Part shown: in pieces, positions 21,589-34,200 of the stretch
Position numbering within the stretch: the stretch's first letter is position 1
How the letters are laid out: the number at the start of each line of letters is the position of its first letter
Assembly: GCA_021234155.1 (NCBI GenBank)
Contig: JAJEKV010000095.1
Span: 1,491,524 to 1,555,523, forward strand
Origin: Isoetes taiwanensis
Lineage: Eukaryota; Streptophyta; Lycopodiopsida; Isoetales; Isoetaceae
Length of the DNA: 64,000 nt
Reading direction: 5' to 3'
Notes under the pieces: model-generated
Told to the model about the DNA's origin: nothing
Database searches by the model: none
The model's input: only the letters and a program-made list of their open reading frames with translations
Made by a program: the position numbers and the translations under genes

Positions 21589-22831
21589 AATGTGGTTCTT
21601 CTTTATGGTTTATCGTTCTAGTTTATTGCCACAACCCGCCTTCTTGGTTTGTTATGGTAGTTTGTTCATATAGTTCTTAATAATGCCTTATTAATGTAGA
21701 CCATTACCACCTATGATTTCAACTTTAATTCTTTGTGCAACTTCAGAGTGGTTTCTCAATGAAGTCATGTACATCAGGGAAAATTTTAAAGGACCTAGAC
21801 TTTTGTATAACTATAATGAATTGGCCATTCCTTGTAAAATATGCCCCCAAAAGTGTAGCCTGAACTGGCCATTTTTCCTATTTTTTCCTAATGTGGCAGC
21901 AACCCAATTGGCGATTTTTGAACCAAATATCTAATAATGTGTAGCTCAAATGGCGATTTTTAGCTAAATTCTTATTGAAATATAGAGCTAGTTGTCCAAA
22001 CATAAAGAAGTCGCTACCCTATATAAATGTGTTTAAGTTACATGTTGTATGAATTTGAATTCATACCCCATGTATTTCAATAATGCACATATTGCTGGTA
22101 GGGAGAAATTTAATTTTTATATGTTGGATGTTAATGGTTTGTGTTGCAAAATTTTTTTTTTGGCCCCTTCGGGGCCTTAGAAACGCCCCTCCCCCTCCGG
22201 TGTGACAAAATTTTTAGAATTCAAACCAGAAAAAAACTAGAATTCATTTAAGGCTTTCATCACCTGTAGCTTTTGAATTTCATTATAATAAAACATAAGT
22301 AAAAGTCACCATAAAGATAGAGCGGATTGATCCCATTATTCTGAAAGTCATAACGTTTGCAACACCCATGCACAAAGATCTTTCAACTGGAATTTAACAG
22401 CAGCCTTTGGCCTCCATGGATTCTTGTGGTGAGAAACCAAAGTGGAAAACTTTTCTGCTTGTTAGCACAAGGATCTAGAAGCCTTGGAATTTGCTTAATA
22501 ACTGCCTCAAAATCTAAAAATGCATGGTAATTTTTTGCAACCTTCATTCGGAATGAGCCATAAAACAATATCCAATAAGCGCAATCCTCAGATAATCACC
22601 GGTAGGATGTGAAAGCCTACCAAACCCGGCCGAAAATTTGCTGTTTTAGCATAGATAACTTAACCAAGCATATCCATATCATACACTATCAAAAAGATCT
22701 TGGAGAGAGCTTTCCAACGCAATAAAAATCATCTCAAACAGAGCTCTGGATCAAAAGTTATGATAAGAAATGTGTTGCCGGCGGTGAAACTGCACTACAT
22801 GCGCCCTTCAAGCCCTTCATGTTCATGTGCC
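21589..22831. other. Intergenic DNA, no gene seen
   Basis: No supported feature. A GC-rich short palindrome 'ggccccttcggggcc' lies at about 22161-22175. Confidence 0.45.
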
Positions 22832-23002
22832 CATTATGCACCACACACACAAAAAGAGGGCTTTTGTTGTGAGCCATTGGTTGTTGACCATTATGCACCA
22901 CACGCACAAAAAGAGGGCTTTTGTTGTGAGCCATTAGTTGTTGACCATTATGCACCACACGCACAAAAAAAGGGCTTTTGTTGTGAGCCATTGGTTGTTG
23001 AC
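22832..23002. repeat. Tandem repeat, 3 x 57 bp
   Basis: Three 57-bp units start at 22832, 22889 and 22946, each with 'cattatgcaccacac.caca' and 'gggcttttgttgtgagccat'. The period is a multiple of three, so frames on both strands stay open across it; I see no sign of translation. Confidence 0.95.
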
Positions 23003-23372
23003 AATTGGAAAAAAAAAGCTAAAATCAATGGCTCAGAAATGGTGCACTCTAGATGTACGCATTAGTACATTAATTTAAATACATCACGAAATCATAGGAA
23101 AACCTTAGTGAAAAGCGTACAAAAACACAAAGAAAACCCCATATTATTATGCTACATATTCTTGGGACTAAATTGGCCCAAAGTCGATACCACTCCAATT
23201 AGCAAACATCTAATTAGCCATTCTAATGTCGTAATAGGCAATAAAGTGCCACGAAATGGGGAATCTGCAGATAGTACGTAGGTAAAGCATCCTACTCAAG
23301 CTAGCCATCGCATTTTGTCTGAACCTGTCACTTGTGGCCAAATGGCCCGCCGGGGCCACTAAAATTTTCGTT
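23003..23372. other. Spacer before the tRNA array
   Basis: No gene seen. The array homology begins abruptly at about 23373 with 'gcatttgattgagttggttg'. Confidence 0.5.
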
Positions 23373-23435
23373 GCATTTGATTGAGTTGGTTGTATGTGCT
23401 TGTTAATTAAAAAGGTATTCATTTGTATTACTTGT

Positions 23436-23506
23436 GCATTGGTGGTCTAGTGGTAGAATAGTACCTTGCCACGGTACAGACCCGAGTTTGATTCTTGGCC
23501 AATGCA
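23436..23506 (+). tRNA. tRNA-Gly(GCC) 1
   Basis: 71 nt with acceptor GCATTGG/CCAATGC plus A, anticodon stem GTACC/GGTAC and anticodon GCC at gene bases 33-35. This copy has loop base changes (ttGCCac) and a T-loop tttgatt, which weakens box B. Confidence 0.85.
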
Positions 23507-23763
23507 TCCTGTGGTTCAACTCTTCCAATTTTGTTCTTGGCGCAAGAGCCAAAAAGAAGATTTAATGCATTAAACCATCTTGATAATGAAATAAGGATAA
23601 TTGAGCAATCGATTGCACCATAGTGTGAGAAATGAGATTGAAGCTAATCTTGCTCTTCCAACCATCAAACATCACAATGAGAGAGAAGAAATAACTAGCC
23701 AAATCCTATCCTCCTAAATATCTCAATGATCTAGGAAGAATCGGAAGTATTTCACATGCTGGT

Positions 23764-23802
23764 GTGGATGTGCCAGAGTGGTTTTGAATCCTATCATCCA
23801 CG
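23764..23802 (+). pseudogene. tRNA-Ser remnant 1, internally deleted
   Basis: It keeps the 5' part (gtggatgtgccagagtggtt) and the 3' part (ttgaatcctatcatccacg), but the whole anticodon and variable arms are missing. Not a functional tRNA. Confidence 0.9.
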
Positions 23803-24158
23803 GTAGGAGCTTGTTGATATCATTTTATAGTCCCTATGACATACGTCCATTTGATTAATATTTAGAGTTTGTGCCCATTAGTGGCACACCAATGCTCGAA
23901 ATTGTTACTCATTCACATGTTAATTCTTTCGATTTTTTATGATATCAAGTTCAAGCACGGGAAAACATGGTGATTGAGCAAATCTTGTCGCTTTATGCCT
24001 TGGCATAATCATTTGTTTGGACTTATTAGAAGAACAACCATTCCTACACCTTATTGTAGGACCACGATATTTTTTTGAGAACTGGATTATGAGATGCATT
24101 TGATTGAGTTGGTTGTATATACTTGTTAATTAAGAAGATATTCATTTGTATTACTTGT

Positions 24159-24229
24159 GCATTGGTGGTCTAGTGGTAGAATAGTACCCTGCCACGGTAC
24201 AGACTCCAGTTCGATTCTCGGCCAATGCA
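24159..24229 (+). tRNA. tRNA-Gly(GCC) 2
   Basis: Anticodon arm intact. The T-stem reads tccag against ctcgg, breaking two pairs, so folding may be impaired. Confidence 0.8.
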
Positions 24230-24445
24230 TCCTGTGGAAGATTTAATGCATTAAACCATGTTGATAAATGACATAAGGACAACTGAGCAAGCGATTGCAC
24301 CGTAGTGTAAGAAATGAGATCAATGCTAATCTTGCTCTTCCAACCATCAAACATGACAATGAGAGAGAACAAATGACTGGCCAAATCCTATCCTCCTAAA
24401 TATCTCAATGATCTAAGAAGAATCGAAAGTATTCCACGTGCCGTC

Positions 24446-24472
24446 GTGGATGTGCCAGAGTGGTTATTGGGC
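24446..24472 (+). pseudogene. tRNA-Ser remnant 2, 3'-truncated
   Basis: The gene stops after 'gtggttattgggc' and joins spacer sequence that normally lies between Gly and Ser (gcgaagctaatcttgctc). This is a deletion between neighbouring units that removed one Gly gene. Confidence 0.85.
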
Positions 24473-24598
24473 GCGAAGCTAATCTTGCTCGTCCAACCAT
24501 CAAACATCAGAATGAGCGAGAATAAATGACTAGCCAAATCCTATCCTCCTAAATATCTCAATGATCTAAGAAAAATCGGAAGTATTCCACATGCTGGC

Positions 24599-24680
24599 AT
24601 GGATGTGCTAGAGTGGTTATTGGGCATGACTAGAAATCATGTGGGCTTTGCTCGCATAGGTTCGAATCCTATCATCCACG
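24599..24680 (+). tRNA. tRNA-Ser(AGA) 3
   Basis: 82 nt, type II tRNA with long variable arm (GTGGGCTTTGCTCGCA), anticodon AGA in actAGAaat and T-arm GGTTCGAATCC. First acceptor base is A instead of G, and gccagag is gctagag. Confidence 0.85.
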
Positions 24681-25080
24681 TGTAGGAGCTTGTTCATATT
24701 ATTTTATAGTCCCTATCACATACATCCATTCGATTAATATTTAGAGTTTTTCATTCAGATTCCCTACGCACTCTTCCACTGACGCAATATTCTAGAGTTT
24801 ATGCATAGGCCCCATTAGTGCTCGACATTGTTACTCATTCACATGTGAATTCTTTCAATTTTTTATGATATCTGATTCAAGCATGGAAAAAAATTGTGAT
24901 TGAGCAAATCTTGTCGCTTTATGCCTTGGCATAATCATTTGTTTGGACTTATTAGAAGAACAACCATTCCTACACCTTATTGTACGACCACGATATTTTT
25001 TTGAAAACTGTATTATGAGATGCATTTGATTGAGTTGGTTGTATGTGCTTGTTAATTAAGAAGGTATTCATTTTACTTGT

Positions 25081-25151
25081 GCATTGGTGGTCTAGTGGTA
25101 GAATAGTACCCTGCCATGGTACAGACCCGTGTTCGATTCTCGGCCAATGCA
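25081..25151 (+). tRNA. tRNA-Gly(GCC) 3
   Basis: Anticodon GCC kept; one loop change (GCCAT) and one T-stem mismatch (cccgtg). Confidence 0.85.
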
Positions 25152-25408
25152 TCTTGTGGTTCAAGTCTTCCAATTTTGTTCTTGGCGCAAGAGCCAAAAA
25201 GAAGATTTAATGCATTAAACCATGTTGATAATGACATAAGGATAATTGAGCAATCGATTGCACCATAGTGTGAGAAATGAGATCGAAGCTAATCTTGATC
25301 TTCCAACCATCAAACATCACAATGAGAGAGAACAAATTGTTAGCCAAATCTTATCCTCCTAAATATCTCAATGATCTAAGAAGAATCGGAAGCATTCCAC
25401 ATGCTGGC

Positions 25409-25490
25409 GTGGATGTGCCAGAGTGGTTATTGGGCATGACTAGAAATCATGTGGGCTTTGCTCGCATAGGTTTGAATCCTATCATCCAAG
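25409..25490 (+). tRNA. tRNA-Ser(AGA) 4
   Basis: Complete, but the T-loop is tttgaat and the acceptor 3' strand ends atccaag, which breaks the first pair. Confidence 0.8.
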
Positions 25491-25905
25491 TGTAGGAGCT
25501 TGTTCATATTATTTTATAGTCCCTATCACATACGTCCATTCGATTAATATTTAGAGTTTGTCATTCATATTCCCCACGCACTCTTCCACTGACGCAATAT
25601 TCTAGGGTTTACGCATAGCCCCTATTAGTGGCACACCAATGCTCGACATTGTTACTCATTCACATGTTAATTCTTTCAATTTTTTATGATATCAAGTTCA
25701 AGCATGGAAAAACACGGTGATTGAGCAAATCTTGTCGCTTTATGCCTTGGCATAATCGTTTGTTTGGACTTATTAGAAGAACAACCATTCCTGCACCTTA
25801 TTGTACGACCATGATATTTTTTTGAGAACTGGATTATGAGATGCATTTGATTGAGTTGGTTGTATGTGCTTGTTAATTAAGAAGGTATTCATTTGTATTA
25901 TTTGT

Positions 25906-25976
25906 GCATTGGTGGTCTAGTGGTAGAATAGTACCCTGCCACGGTACAAACCCGAGTTCGATTCTCGGCTAATGCA
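25906..25976 (+). tRNA. tRNA-Gly(GCC) 4
   Basis: Well-formed cloverleaf; 3' strand ctaatgc gives one G-U pair in the acceptor. Among the best-preserved Gly copies. Confidence 0.9.
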
Positions 25977-26233
25977 TCATGTGGTTCAACTCTTCCAATT
26001 TTGTTCTTGGCGCAAGAGCAAAAAAGAAGATTTAATGCATTAAACCATGTTGATAATGACATAAGGATAACTGAGCAATCGATTGCACCATAGTGTGAGA
26101 AATGAGATCGAAGCTAATCTTGCTCTTCCAACCATCAAACATCACAATGAGAGAGAACAAATGACTAGCCAAATCCTATCCTCCTAAATATCTCAATGAT
26201 CTAAGAAGGAACGGAAGTATTCCACATGCCATC

Positions 26234-26315
26234 GTGGATGTGCCAGAGTGGTTATTGGGCATGACTAGAAATCATGTGGGCTTTGCTTGCATAGGTTCGA
26301 ATTCTATCATCCATG
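26234..26315 (+). tRNA. tRNA-Ser(AGA) 5
   Basis: Complete; acceptor ends atccatg and T-stem reads attctat, giving mismatch or G-U pairs. Confidence 0.85.
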
Positions 26316-26359
26316 TGTAGGAGCTTTTTCATATTATTTTATAGTCCCTATCACATATA

Positions 26360-26390
26360 AAGGTGACGGTGCAAACGCCCTAATGACCTG
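26360..26390 (+). repeat. Left terminal inverted repeat
   Basis: Begins AAGGTGACGGTGCAAACG and continues through taatgacctg. Pairs with 35095-35125. Confidence 0.85.
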
Positions 26391-26860
26391 CGTTTGCACT
26401 AATAAAAAGCATCTTTCAAAGATTCCATTAAGATACCCTTAAATTCAGCCACTTTTGGGGGGTCAATTAAAAAAATGACCCTAAATTTACGAATTTGGTA
26501 GCTATTTTAGGGGTCAAAATTACCAAAAAATTGGCGTCTTGTTAATTTGACACCCCATTTTAGGTATAAAAATAATAATCTAATTTAGTTGTTTTAGGTA
26601 CACATTCAAAAAGTGGCAAAATGGAACAACGAGCAAATTCTTGACAAATTTTAAAGACAGAAACAATAAAATGGAGCCGTAAGCATTTTTTATTGCTCAA
26701 GGAACAGCACACATGCTATGCGCGCATGGGCAAGGCACAAAAATAGTTTGCTACAAAAGAAACAAAAATTGCAAAATGCTATGCGCGCATAGCAGGGATC
26801 CTAAGTTTGAAAGACAAACATTGTACAAACTAGTCATGTACAGATGTACAAACATTCAAA

Positions 26861-29800
26861 TTACACGAGTAGCTTACGCCTATTAAGAAGAGCAGGTATT
26901 GGAATGTCGTCGTACTCATCAATTCCTTCAGACTGGTCATCACTCTCCTCATTGACACTCTCCTCATTATCGCTTGAAGTGGTGGAAGAGCTAACCGCCG
27001 GAACGCTATCCTCGTCTTGTTCAGCTTTGTCGTCGCTATCCTCGCAGAAAGACTTCAGCAAGTTTACTGTTGTTCTGCGGAGTCTGTTATCAACCTTTAA
27101 AGTAAAATCATAAGCCAAGACTTGAGTTTCAGCCAGGTCCAGATTGTCTAAGTGATTCTTATTCACTGTTTTCCGTCCTTTCTTAAAAGGAATTATCACA
27201 GGATCATACCGACCAACAAATGGATCTGTATCCTTAGTGGCATACCAGTGAACTTTTATCACTGAGGGTAGGTAATGTCTTTAACCCTTGCAATCCAAAA
27301 AGGACGTTCTTCGTCATCGTCAGTTGAAGGTACAGCTACTAGCATCCCTTTCTGCAAATCTGCAAGTTTCTCTGGAGTTTGACCTTCCTTTTTCTTGAGT
27401 GCACGTCGAGATCCCAGGTACATTGCACGATCAACGGGCTCCTTGTTGATAACAGTATTGCAGACAATAGATTCTTCTGCAATTCCTTGGGCATCCTCAG
27501 CAGGAGGAGAGGTTTGGCTACCAGGCCAACAAAAAGGAATCTCCAAAGTGATGTTGTTTAAGGACTTGGTCACGTCTTTCATGGTTTCAAAGAAATTCTC
27601 CCACCAGCCCTTTTCTTCCTCATTAAAGTACTTAAAACACGAGCTTATGCTTTTCTCCATGCTGGATAATGAGACAAGAGGATTCTTGTCCTTGTTCTTC
27701 TCAGTGTTGTCTATGGCACTCTTCAGTGGCTGCTGAATGGCTCTTCTCATTTCTTTAACTTCAGGAACACGTCTCAAGAATTGTAAACCTGCCTCTGGAA
27801 GCCAGGATGCAGAAGTTACAAAGTACTTTCCTTGAAGAATTGCATTACCTTCTCTGAGAAAGAACTTTACATGATGCTGAAAGGTCAAATTATTCAACTT
27901 GTGAATAGCAGGACCTGTGTCAGACTGTCGTTGAAAAACAAATTCACGAAAATCACAAGTCTCGCTAAGCACTTCGACAACTGGAGTTGGATTGTAGGCT
28001 TTCTCGATCACACTGCATAGGGAGTACAGACAAAATGCCTTTTTCCTGCGTAACCTTACAGAAAATCGACTGAACATTTGGTCTATTTGATCATGCGTGT
28101 GGCCAACAAGTAAGAAGCCAACCTTGACCTTTCGGAAGATACCTAATTGGACCAGCATTGCACAGTAGGCAAATAGAACTTGGTTTTTGTTTTCCCTGCT
28201 TGTATTGTCTAACTGTATGTAGAGCACTGAAGGCAACTTCTCCGTTGCCAGAAGAATCTTGTTCAGTATTGTCAGCGTGAGGTTAGGATCACTATGTATA
28301 TTTGGGTACATCAAAAATACTCTGCACTTTACCACGCCCTGAAAAACTAAAGCACCAACTAGATGCAACTTCAAGAAGTCAGCTTCATCTAAATCTTTAG
28401 GAACATTTATAAAATGAGGAAGGGACGTCTTCTTTTGATCCATGCCATCTACTACCACAGACATGTATTCAAGAGGCCTCTCCAAAGCTTTTTTTTCTGT
28501 GTTTTGCAAGCTTCTTTCTTTCCAGGGCTTGAGCCTCTCTGTGTTCCTGTAATTGTTGAGTTATTTGATCTGCAACCAAAGACATTTGTCAATATCACAT
28601 CCCACTTGCGCTTGCTATGCGCCAAGCGCATAGACACAATGACATCGTATTTGGTTTCTCGCTATGTGCGCATGGACAAGCGTCGGGGGTACATGAAGCA
28701 TGCTATGCGGGGCATAGACAAGCGACGAGTAAAATAGAAGCACGCTATGCGGCGCATAGACCGTAGTCCTTGCTTTATAAACCGTGCTATCGCGCCGCGA
28801 TAGACAAAAGACAAATCTAGTTAAACCGTGTTACGAAAGATAGATATGGGGGAACAAAGTACTTTGAAACAAAGAACGTGCTTTTCTCGAAAAAATTCTT
28901 TGCCATGGACCTTTTCTCCTTCAATACGTAATCGTAGAACATACCGAGAACCGTGCCTTTTGGGATCCTAACAAGATTGAATTCTTGCTTCCACAATCTT
29001 AAGAAGTAAGAGTAGGATATGAACGATCGACTTGAAGACTGAAAAGATCTCTCGTACATGATGTAGACTTCTTTCTTGGTAATGCTTGTCCGTAAGATGA
29101 TGAAACGAATGACTGTTGGGTAGTCGCCACGCTTTGAGTCAAAGAAGCCCACCAACCATGCTTTTGCTTCCAAGCAATGCACACCAACTACTTTCTTTGG
29201 GTGACAGTAGTCGTCAATGCATGGATTTTTGTCTAACCGTTTTTGTACCCTTGACATGTGACGACTTCCAATGGCATGTATTCTTTTGAAAGCCAGCTGG
29301 CAAACAGTTATGTTCAACACGTACTATGAAAAACTGTCGCCTCGTTCAAGCCTCACGTGATATGCTAGGTAGGATTCCTGGTCACCTTTAGACATTGACA
29401 AGAAGGATTGTCTTGTTTGCCTTAAGGACAAAAAAGGGAAGTTCATTATACACTTCTTTTGACAACAAGCCAGACGCCTCAACTGCCTCATGTAAGTTAG
29501 TCCCATTAACCGATTTCGCAAAACTGTCCTAAATGCCCTTACTGTAGGGTCCCTCTTAAATCTCTTTGCACTGCTGTATGGATTTCTCTGAGTCGAAAGC
29601 TCTGCGGGGTTGTTGTTCTGGCTGGAGCCTATGGTAGGTCTTTCTGGAGTACAAACAGGCTCGTCTTCAATAGTTGTGTCGTTAACCTTCTCACTCTCAA
29701 CCGAGGAACATGGAAACAATGTTCTAGACTTCCTCCTTAACATTTGTAGGCCATCCTCAGCGACCCTTTGGGTTAACGAGGGGCCTTTTGCACGCTGAAG

Positions 29801-30172
29801 AGGTCTCTCTGCAGAATCTATTATGTTTTGCAAGGAACGGTGCAATTCCTGTAGAGGTGAAGGAGTTTCAAAAATGGAGTGGGTGGTGTGAGTAGGTGAG
29901 GCCGAGGAAACGTCTTGTCGGAGTGAGGGAGATGGTGTTCTAAACACAGAGGAACGCTGTAGAACGTGTGTTGGTGAAGGAGTTTGAAAGGAGGTAGACC
30001 CGCGCATTAAGTGTATTGGCGACGGAGAAACAAAGCTTCCAGATAGACTATCACGTAAATCTTCGTCTTCACTGCTTTGTGTGGGTGTGCTGAACCCGCC
30101 TCGAGGCAATAATGAAAGATTCGCAGGCGGAGATAAAAACTTTTTCTTGAGTGGCTGCCGTCCATGCTGCAA
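26861..30172 (-). pseudogene. DUF7869-type transposase-like gene
   Basis: Read on the minus strand in four pieces. 30172-29324: a 282-residue Ser/Pro-rich N-terminus with SP/TP repeats (SPSPTH-like blocks), then RRLACCQKKC. 29320-28817: continues in the same frame after one TAG, VCQLAFKRIHAIG and a C..H.-rich stretch. 28509-27259: 416 residues with VDGMDQKKTSLPHF (D21, D24), QLDNTSRENKNQ (D101) and VGHTHDQIDQMFSR (H137-D143), the recurring acidic motifs of this family and candidate DDE-type catalytic residues. 27262-26861: VIKVHWYATKDTDPFVGRY and an acidic tail, joined by a frame change. A probable intron (about 28574-28816) holds five palindromes. DUF7869 proteins are widespread in eukaryotic mobile elements; the catalytic assignment is my inference. 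Confidence 0.75.
28617..28803. repeat. Five variant palindromes in transposase intron
   Basis: CTATGCGC-CAA-GCGCATAG-type (28617-28635), CTATGTGCGCATGG (28662), CTATGCGGGGCATAG (28703), CTATGCGGCGCATAG (28745) and CTATCGCGCCGCGATAG (28787). The centres and some arm bases differ from the standard CTATGCGCGCATAG, yet the two arms stay mutually complementary. Confidence 0.85.
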
Positions 30173-31241
30173 ATGGACAAAGACCTGTACTCAGAAACAG
30201 ACATGCACCACACCTACTGTGCATGTACTAAGTAAGGAAGTACACTAACAAATTAAAATAGTATTAGTAGCAGCTTGCCTATGCGCGCATAGCCCGGGTG
30301 TAAGATGAACTCTTATTGCCCATGCGCGCATAGACAAGATGTCATAAATTACAGTGAGAGATAAGCCTGTTACCTACTTGAGCACAGGGCAGACGTAATA
30401 ATAAAGTCTATAGCTCAAGTGAAGGAAGACAAGATAAGATAAACAACTGTAAAGGAAGAGCGGGAAATATGAAGAGACTTTGTGTGGGCTTGACACTCCA
30501 TAAAGGATCGCATGAAATGAAACACTACACTCTTCATGTATAATCTCATAGAAAATATCCAAGTACTAACGTAGAGAATAAATAGGGAAAAAGGGCGCAC
30601 ATTTCTGCATACAGACCGAAGCTCCTGGGCACTCGACCTCCGCCTTCACAGTCACTCCGCTTTTTTTACATACCGAACTCTATAAGAAGGTGCATAGACT
30701 CGCGGCAAATGGTAGGTGGAAGGTACGTCAAGATCTTAGCTGCTAGTTAATTAGCTCACTTTTTAATTTTTTTTTTTGCATTATTTGCTTAATTAGGCTA
30801 CCTCCAAAACGATTAAAAATGTCAATTTCTTAAGTGTTTCTGGCCTTCTTCCTGTGTTCTAGATATGTTTTGTGTGTTTTAGGTCATGTTGTCCTTGCTA
30901 AGCCTATGCGCGCATAGACACAAATCTTTTTTCTTAAGCTTTGCCTATGCGCGCATAGACACAAAGTTTTTTTTCTCATGCTTTGCCTATGCGCGCATAG
31001 ACACAATGTTTTTTTTCTCACGCTTGACCATGCGCTCATGGGCTTCAGCCTTTTTTAATTTGATCCTATGCGCGCATGGGCATAACACTTTTATTGAAGG
31101 TCGCCTATGCGCGCATGGGCTCAGAGCTTTTCTTTTGTAGTATGCCTATGTCACTTTTGGGGATAAGATTTTTTGAATCGATTGGCTATGCGCGCATAGG
31201 CAAATGATGTTTTAATACTTTACTGTTCTTAATATTTCAGT
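30173..31241. promoter_or_regulatory. Divergent intergenic region of the transposon
   Basis: This separates the two outward-facing genes and presumably holds both promoters. Palindromes occur at 30279 and 30319, and an array at 30904-31118 spaces six of them 38-42 bases apart, with another at 31186. A TTTCAG at 31235-31240 precedes the methyltransferase ATG (31242), so a leader intron is possible. Confidence 0.55.
30904..31118. repeat. Iteron-like palindrome array, ~40 bp period
   Basis: Six units each hold CTATGCGCGCATAG or a near variant (starts 30904, 30945, 30987, 31028, 31066, 31105), separated by T-rich spacers such as 'acacaaagttttttttctca'. The regular period, close to four helical turns, is like replication or partition iterons. 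Confidence 0.85.
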
Positions 31242-34200
31242 ATGAAGAGAAGCCTTGCACGGGGTAGCCAGGATGATGGTGGATCCTCCCAGAAGGCAGC
31301 CAGGAAGAGGAGGACGACAAAGGACAAGAGTCAGGATGCAGTTCTGGCTGCAAGTCAGCAGCAATTTCAGGTGGCCGAATAGGAGGCCGAATAGGAGGAC
31401 GAAGATGGCTCCTATTTTTGTAAGGACCAGCAGTGGTTGCTTGTCAGGGGTACCGGTGATCCAGCAACTGCGCAGTTTTTGTATTTGTACATTTGCTCTG
31501 AGACCGGCAAGCAAACACAAGACCTGGAAAGCTTCAGAAGATGTGGCAGGCTCGTGGATGTTGATCTGTTTGGTATGTTCCACATCAAGTGCACAACCAC
31601 CACCAAGGAGAGTGAACATGTATATTCTGTGGATAGTTCATTTTTTAAGCTGAGTTTGTCTTCTCCTGATGATATGCAAGGCTACATTCAGGCAAGACTG
31701 AAGAGTAAAATTGTAAGTGTTATTTTCCTGCACGAGAAGACTTTACCAACATGTTTGGTCTATGACATCATAGGTTTTGTTTGCAGGATCTTGTTTCTAT
31801 ACTAAAGGATCTTCTTTTGAACAAGGATCCTCTGTTAAGTTCTAGCGCACCGCCTGCTAAGCCGCGGAAGGATGCCGTGCCTCAAGTTCCCAAGCTAATC
31901 ATCCCCAGAATCTCAGAAACTGTTGAGGTGGCAACAGTGGATGAAGATGAACCTTCGGATCCCGAATCTGAAGAGGAAGAGTTTGAGGTTGAAGTGGTGG
32001 AGAGGCCAAAAAAAAAGAAAGCCAAAAGAAATTATTACAAAGCGTGCCCGGTGGACCGACATTAATCGCCCCACCAACTAGCAAGGCATCAAGAAAAGCC
32101 ACTAAGGTAGTTTTGCCTCCAAAGACCGCACAAGGATTGCCGCATGAAAAAGACATGGCTTCTAGGAAGCTCAAGAAATTGAGCTGAGATGTCGTGTTGC
32201 CTGGATCATGCACCTGCAGGTTGATTGTGTTAAGTTGTGCCCAAAGGATGAGTCTGGTGAGAGACCTTTGCAGGTGAGGAAAATTTACTCTGGTCATTTG
32301 TTTGCTCTTAAGGAACGTATAAGGGACAGACCAAAATGCAGCTACAAAGACGGACATTTGCATTGTTGACCCTTCCCAAAGGTAATCGGAAAAGGGATTT
32401 GTTTGTAAAGGAAGAGGATGAAAGCTACATGTAGTTTGTTTTGGGTGGCATTCACAGCTTTAAGGCGAGGAGGCAGCTTTTTAAAGAAACTAAAGAACAC
32501 TGCTTCTCTCAAATATTTGCATTTGTTTACGCGGTGTCACCGACTCGGCCCAAGTTGCTTGCCATGAGCCACAATGTGGACAATGAATATCGGATGAGCA
32601 TGAGCTTCAATCGACAAAATTAAGTTTATGCATAAGGAATAATGAAGCTTTTTAGGTCGGAGCATAAGGGTGACAAAGGTATAAAGGATGATCAAAACCT
32701 TTATCCGCTCTTAAAGAGCAAGCAGCTTTCTGAGTGTTTGCTTAACATACAACTCCACTGATGCCAGAGCGTCTCTTGTGAAGTACGACAACTACTTCCA
32801 ACTAGCTTTTAGGCATGGACGTGTAAGATCTTCTCCAAGTTCTTTGACCATGCGCGCATAGCTGTTCAGTTTTCTTACCTTTATTTCTTTCTTGTTCCTT
32901 TTTAGGTCTGGGAACTTCAAGATTTTTTTTTTTTGATATGTTTGCTGAGGGTACACTGAAATTCAAAGGAAAGGTGAATGATGCGAAAAGAAAAAAAACT
33001 GAACCTGCAAAACAGAAGGACATGGGTATCATGGTTTGGAGGGAAATGCAGGGTTTAAAAATGCAGGGTTTGGAGGGAAATGCAGGGTTTGTGAGGTGCT
33101 GCAGAAGGTGGTCAATGGCCACTTTACCTTGGAAGAGATGCAGGGTGAATTCAAACAGTAAGTTAAATTTCTGATCCAAAACACTAGCTAGTTTTTGTTG
33201 GTAGTTTACGTTCCAGAGTTTTTTAAGACTCCTTACTTTTGCAGCCAAAAGGATTGTGCACTCTGTCAGCAGCAATTCATGGTCCACCTTAACTGTGACA
33301 CCTGGGAAAAAGTTAAGGAATTATACCCTACATGGTCGTCGGACGAAAAGATTAACCAATACGCTTCGAATTTCACGAACTGGGTAAAATTTGTTGTTCC
33401 CCTACTTATCTTGTTGTGTGCCTATGCACGCATAGCACTACAAGAAGTCCGTTACTGTGGTGCTATGCGCGCATAGGCTGACCCTCAGAACTTTTGTTTT
33501 CTTCTTCTTACTAAAGCTGTTTTCTTGTTGTGTGTCTATGCGCGCATAGCACCACAAGAAGTCCGTTACTGTGTTGCTATGCGCGCATAGGAAGACACTT
33601 TGTACTTTCGTCTTCTTGATCTTACTAAAGCTGTGTTCTGTGGTTTTAGAAAAAGAAGGACCCGATGCCGCCAGGGTTTCTTAACATGGTTAGACTTGCT
33701 AAGGAAGAGCGCGCCAAGCTAAAGAAGAAAGAAGAAGCTGAGCAAAGTTTTGTGCCAACAGAATTTGAAAGGTTTGACATGTTTGGCCAGAATTGTTTAT
33801 ACCAGATATATCATGTGTCAAACTTGACCATACGTTGAAACCTGGCAATTATTCGTTGTGTATTGCTGATATCCCTTATGGGTTCAAGCTACCTGATAGT
33901 CGAGGAGATGATTCTCCATTTACTTATGCTGAATTTGATTCTTTCTTGAGACGTCTCGTCAAAATAAATACTGCACCGCTTTGGAGGATAATAGTTTTTC
34001 ATTCAAGTAATCAGGCAGGTTTGGTACAAGCTGCAATGAGAGAGAACTGCAAAGCTGGTTACGAGCCAGCCATTTGGTAAGTTATTTCTTTTTGCTATGC
34101 GCGCATAGCACACAATAACTCATTGGTTGCGGTTGCAGGTTGAAGACGAATGTAAGAGGAGATGACGGTGGTGCAAGGCTTGTAAATGTTTGGGAACAGA

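Noticed and set aside
22832-23002. CRISPR-like repeat
   Set aside because: The three 57-bp units are contiguous with no unique spacers, and the setting is a plant nucleus.
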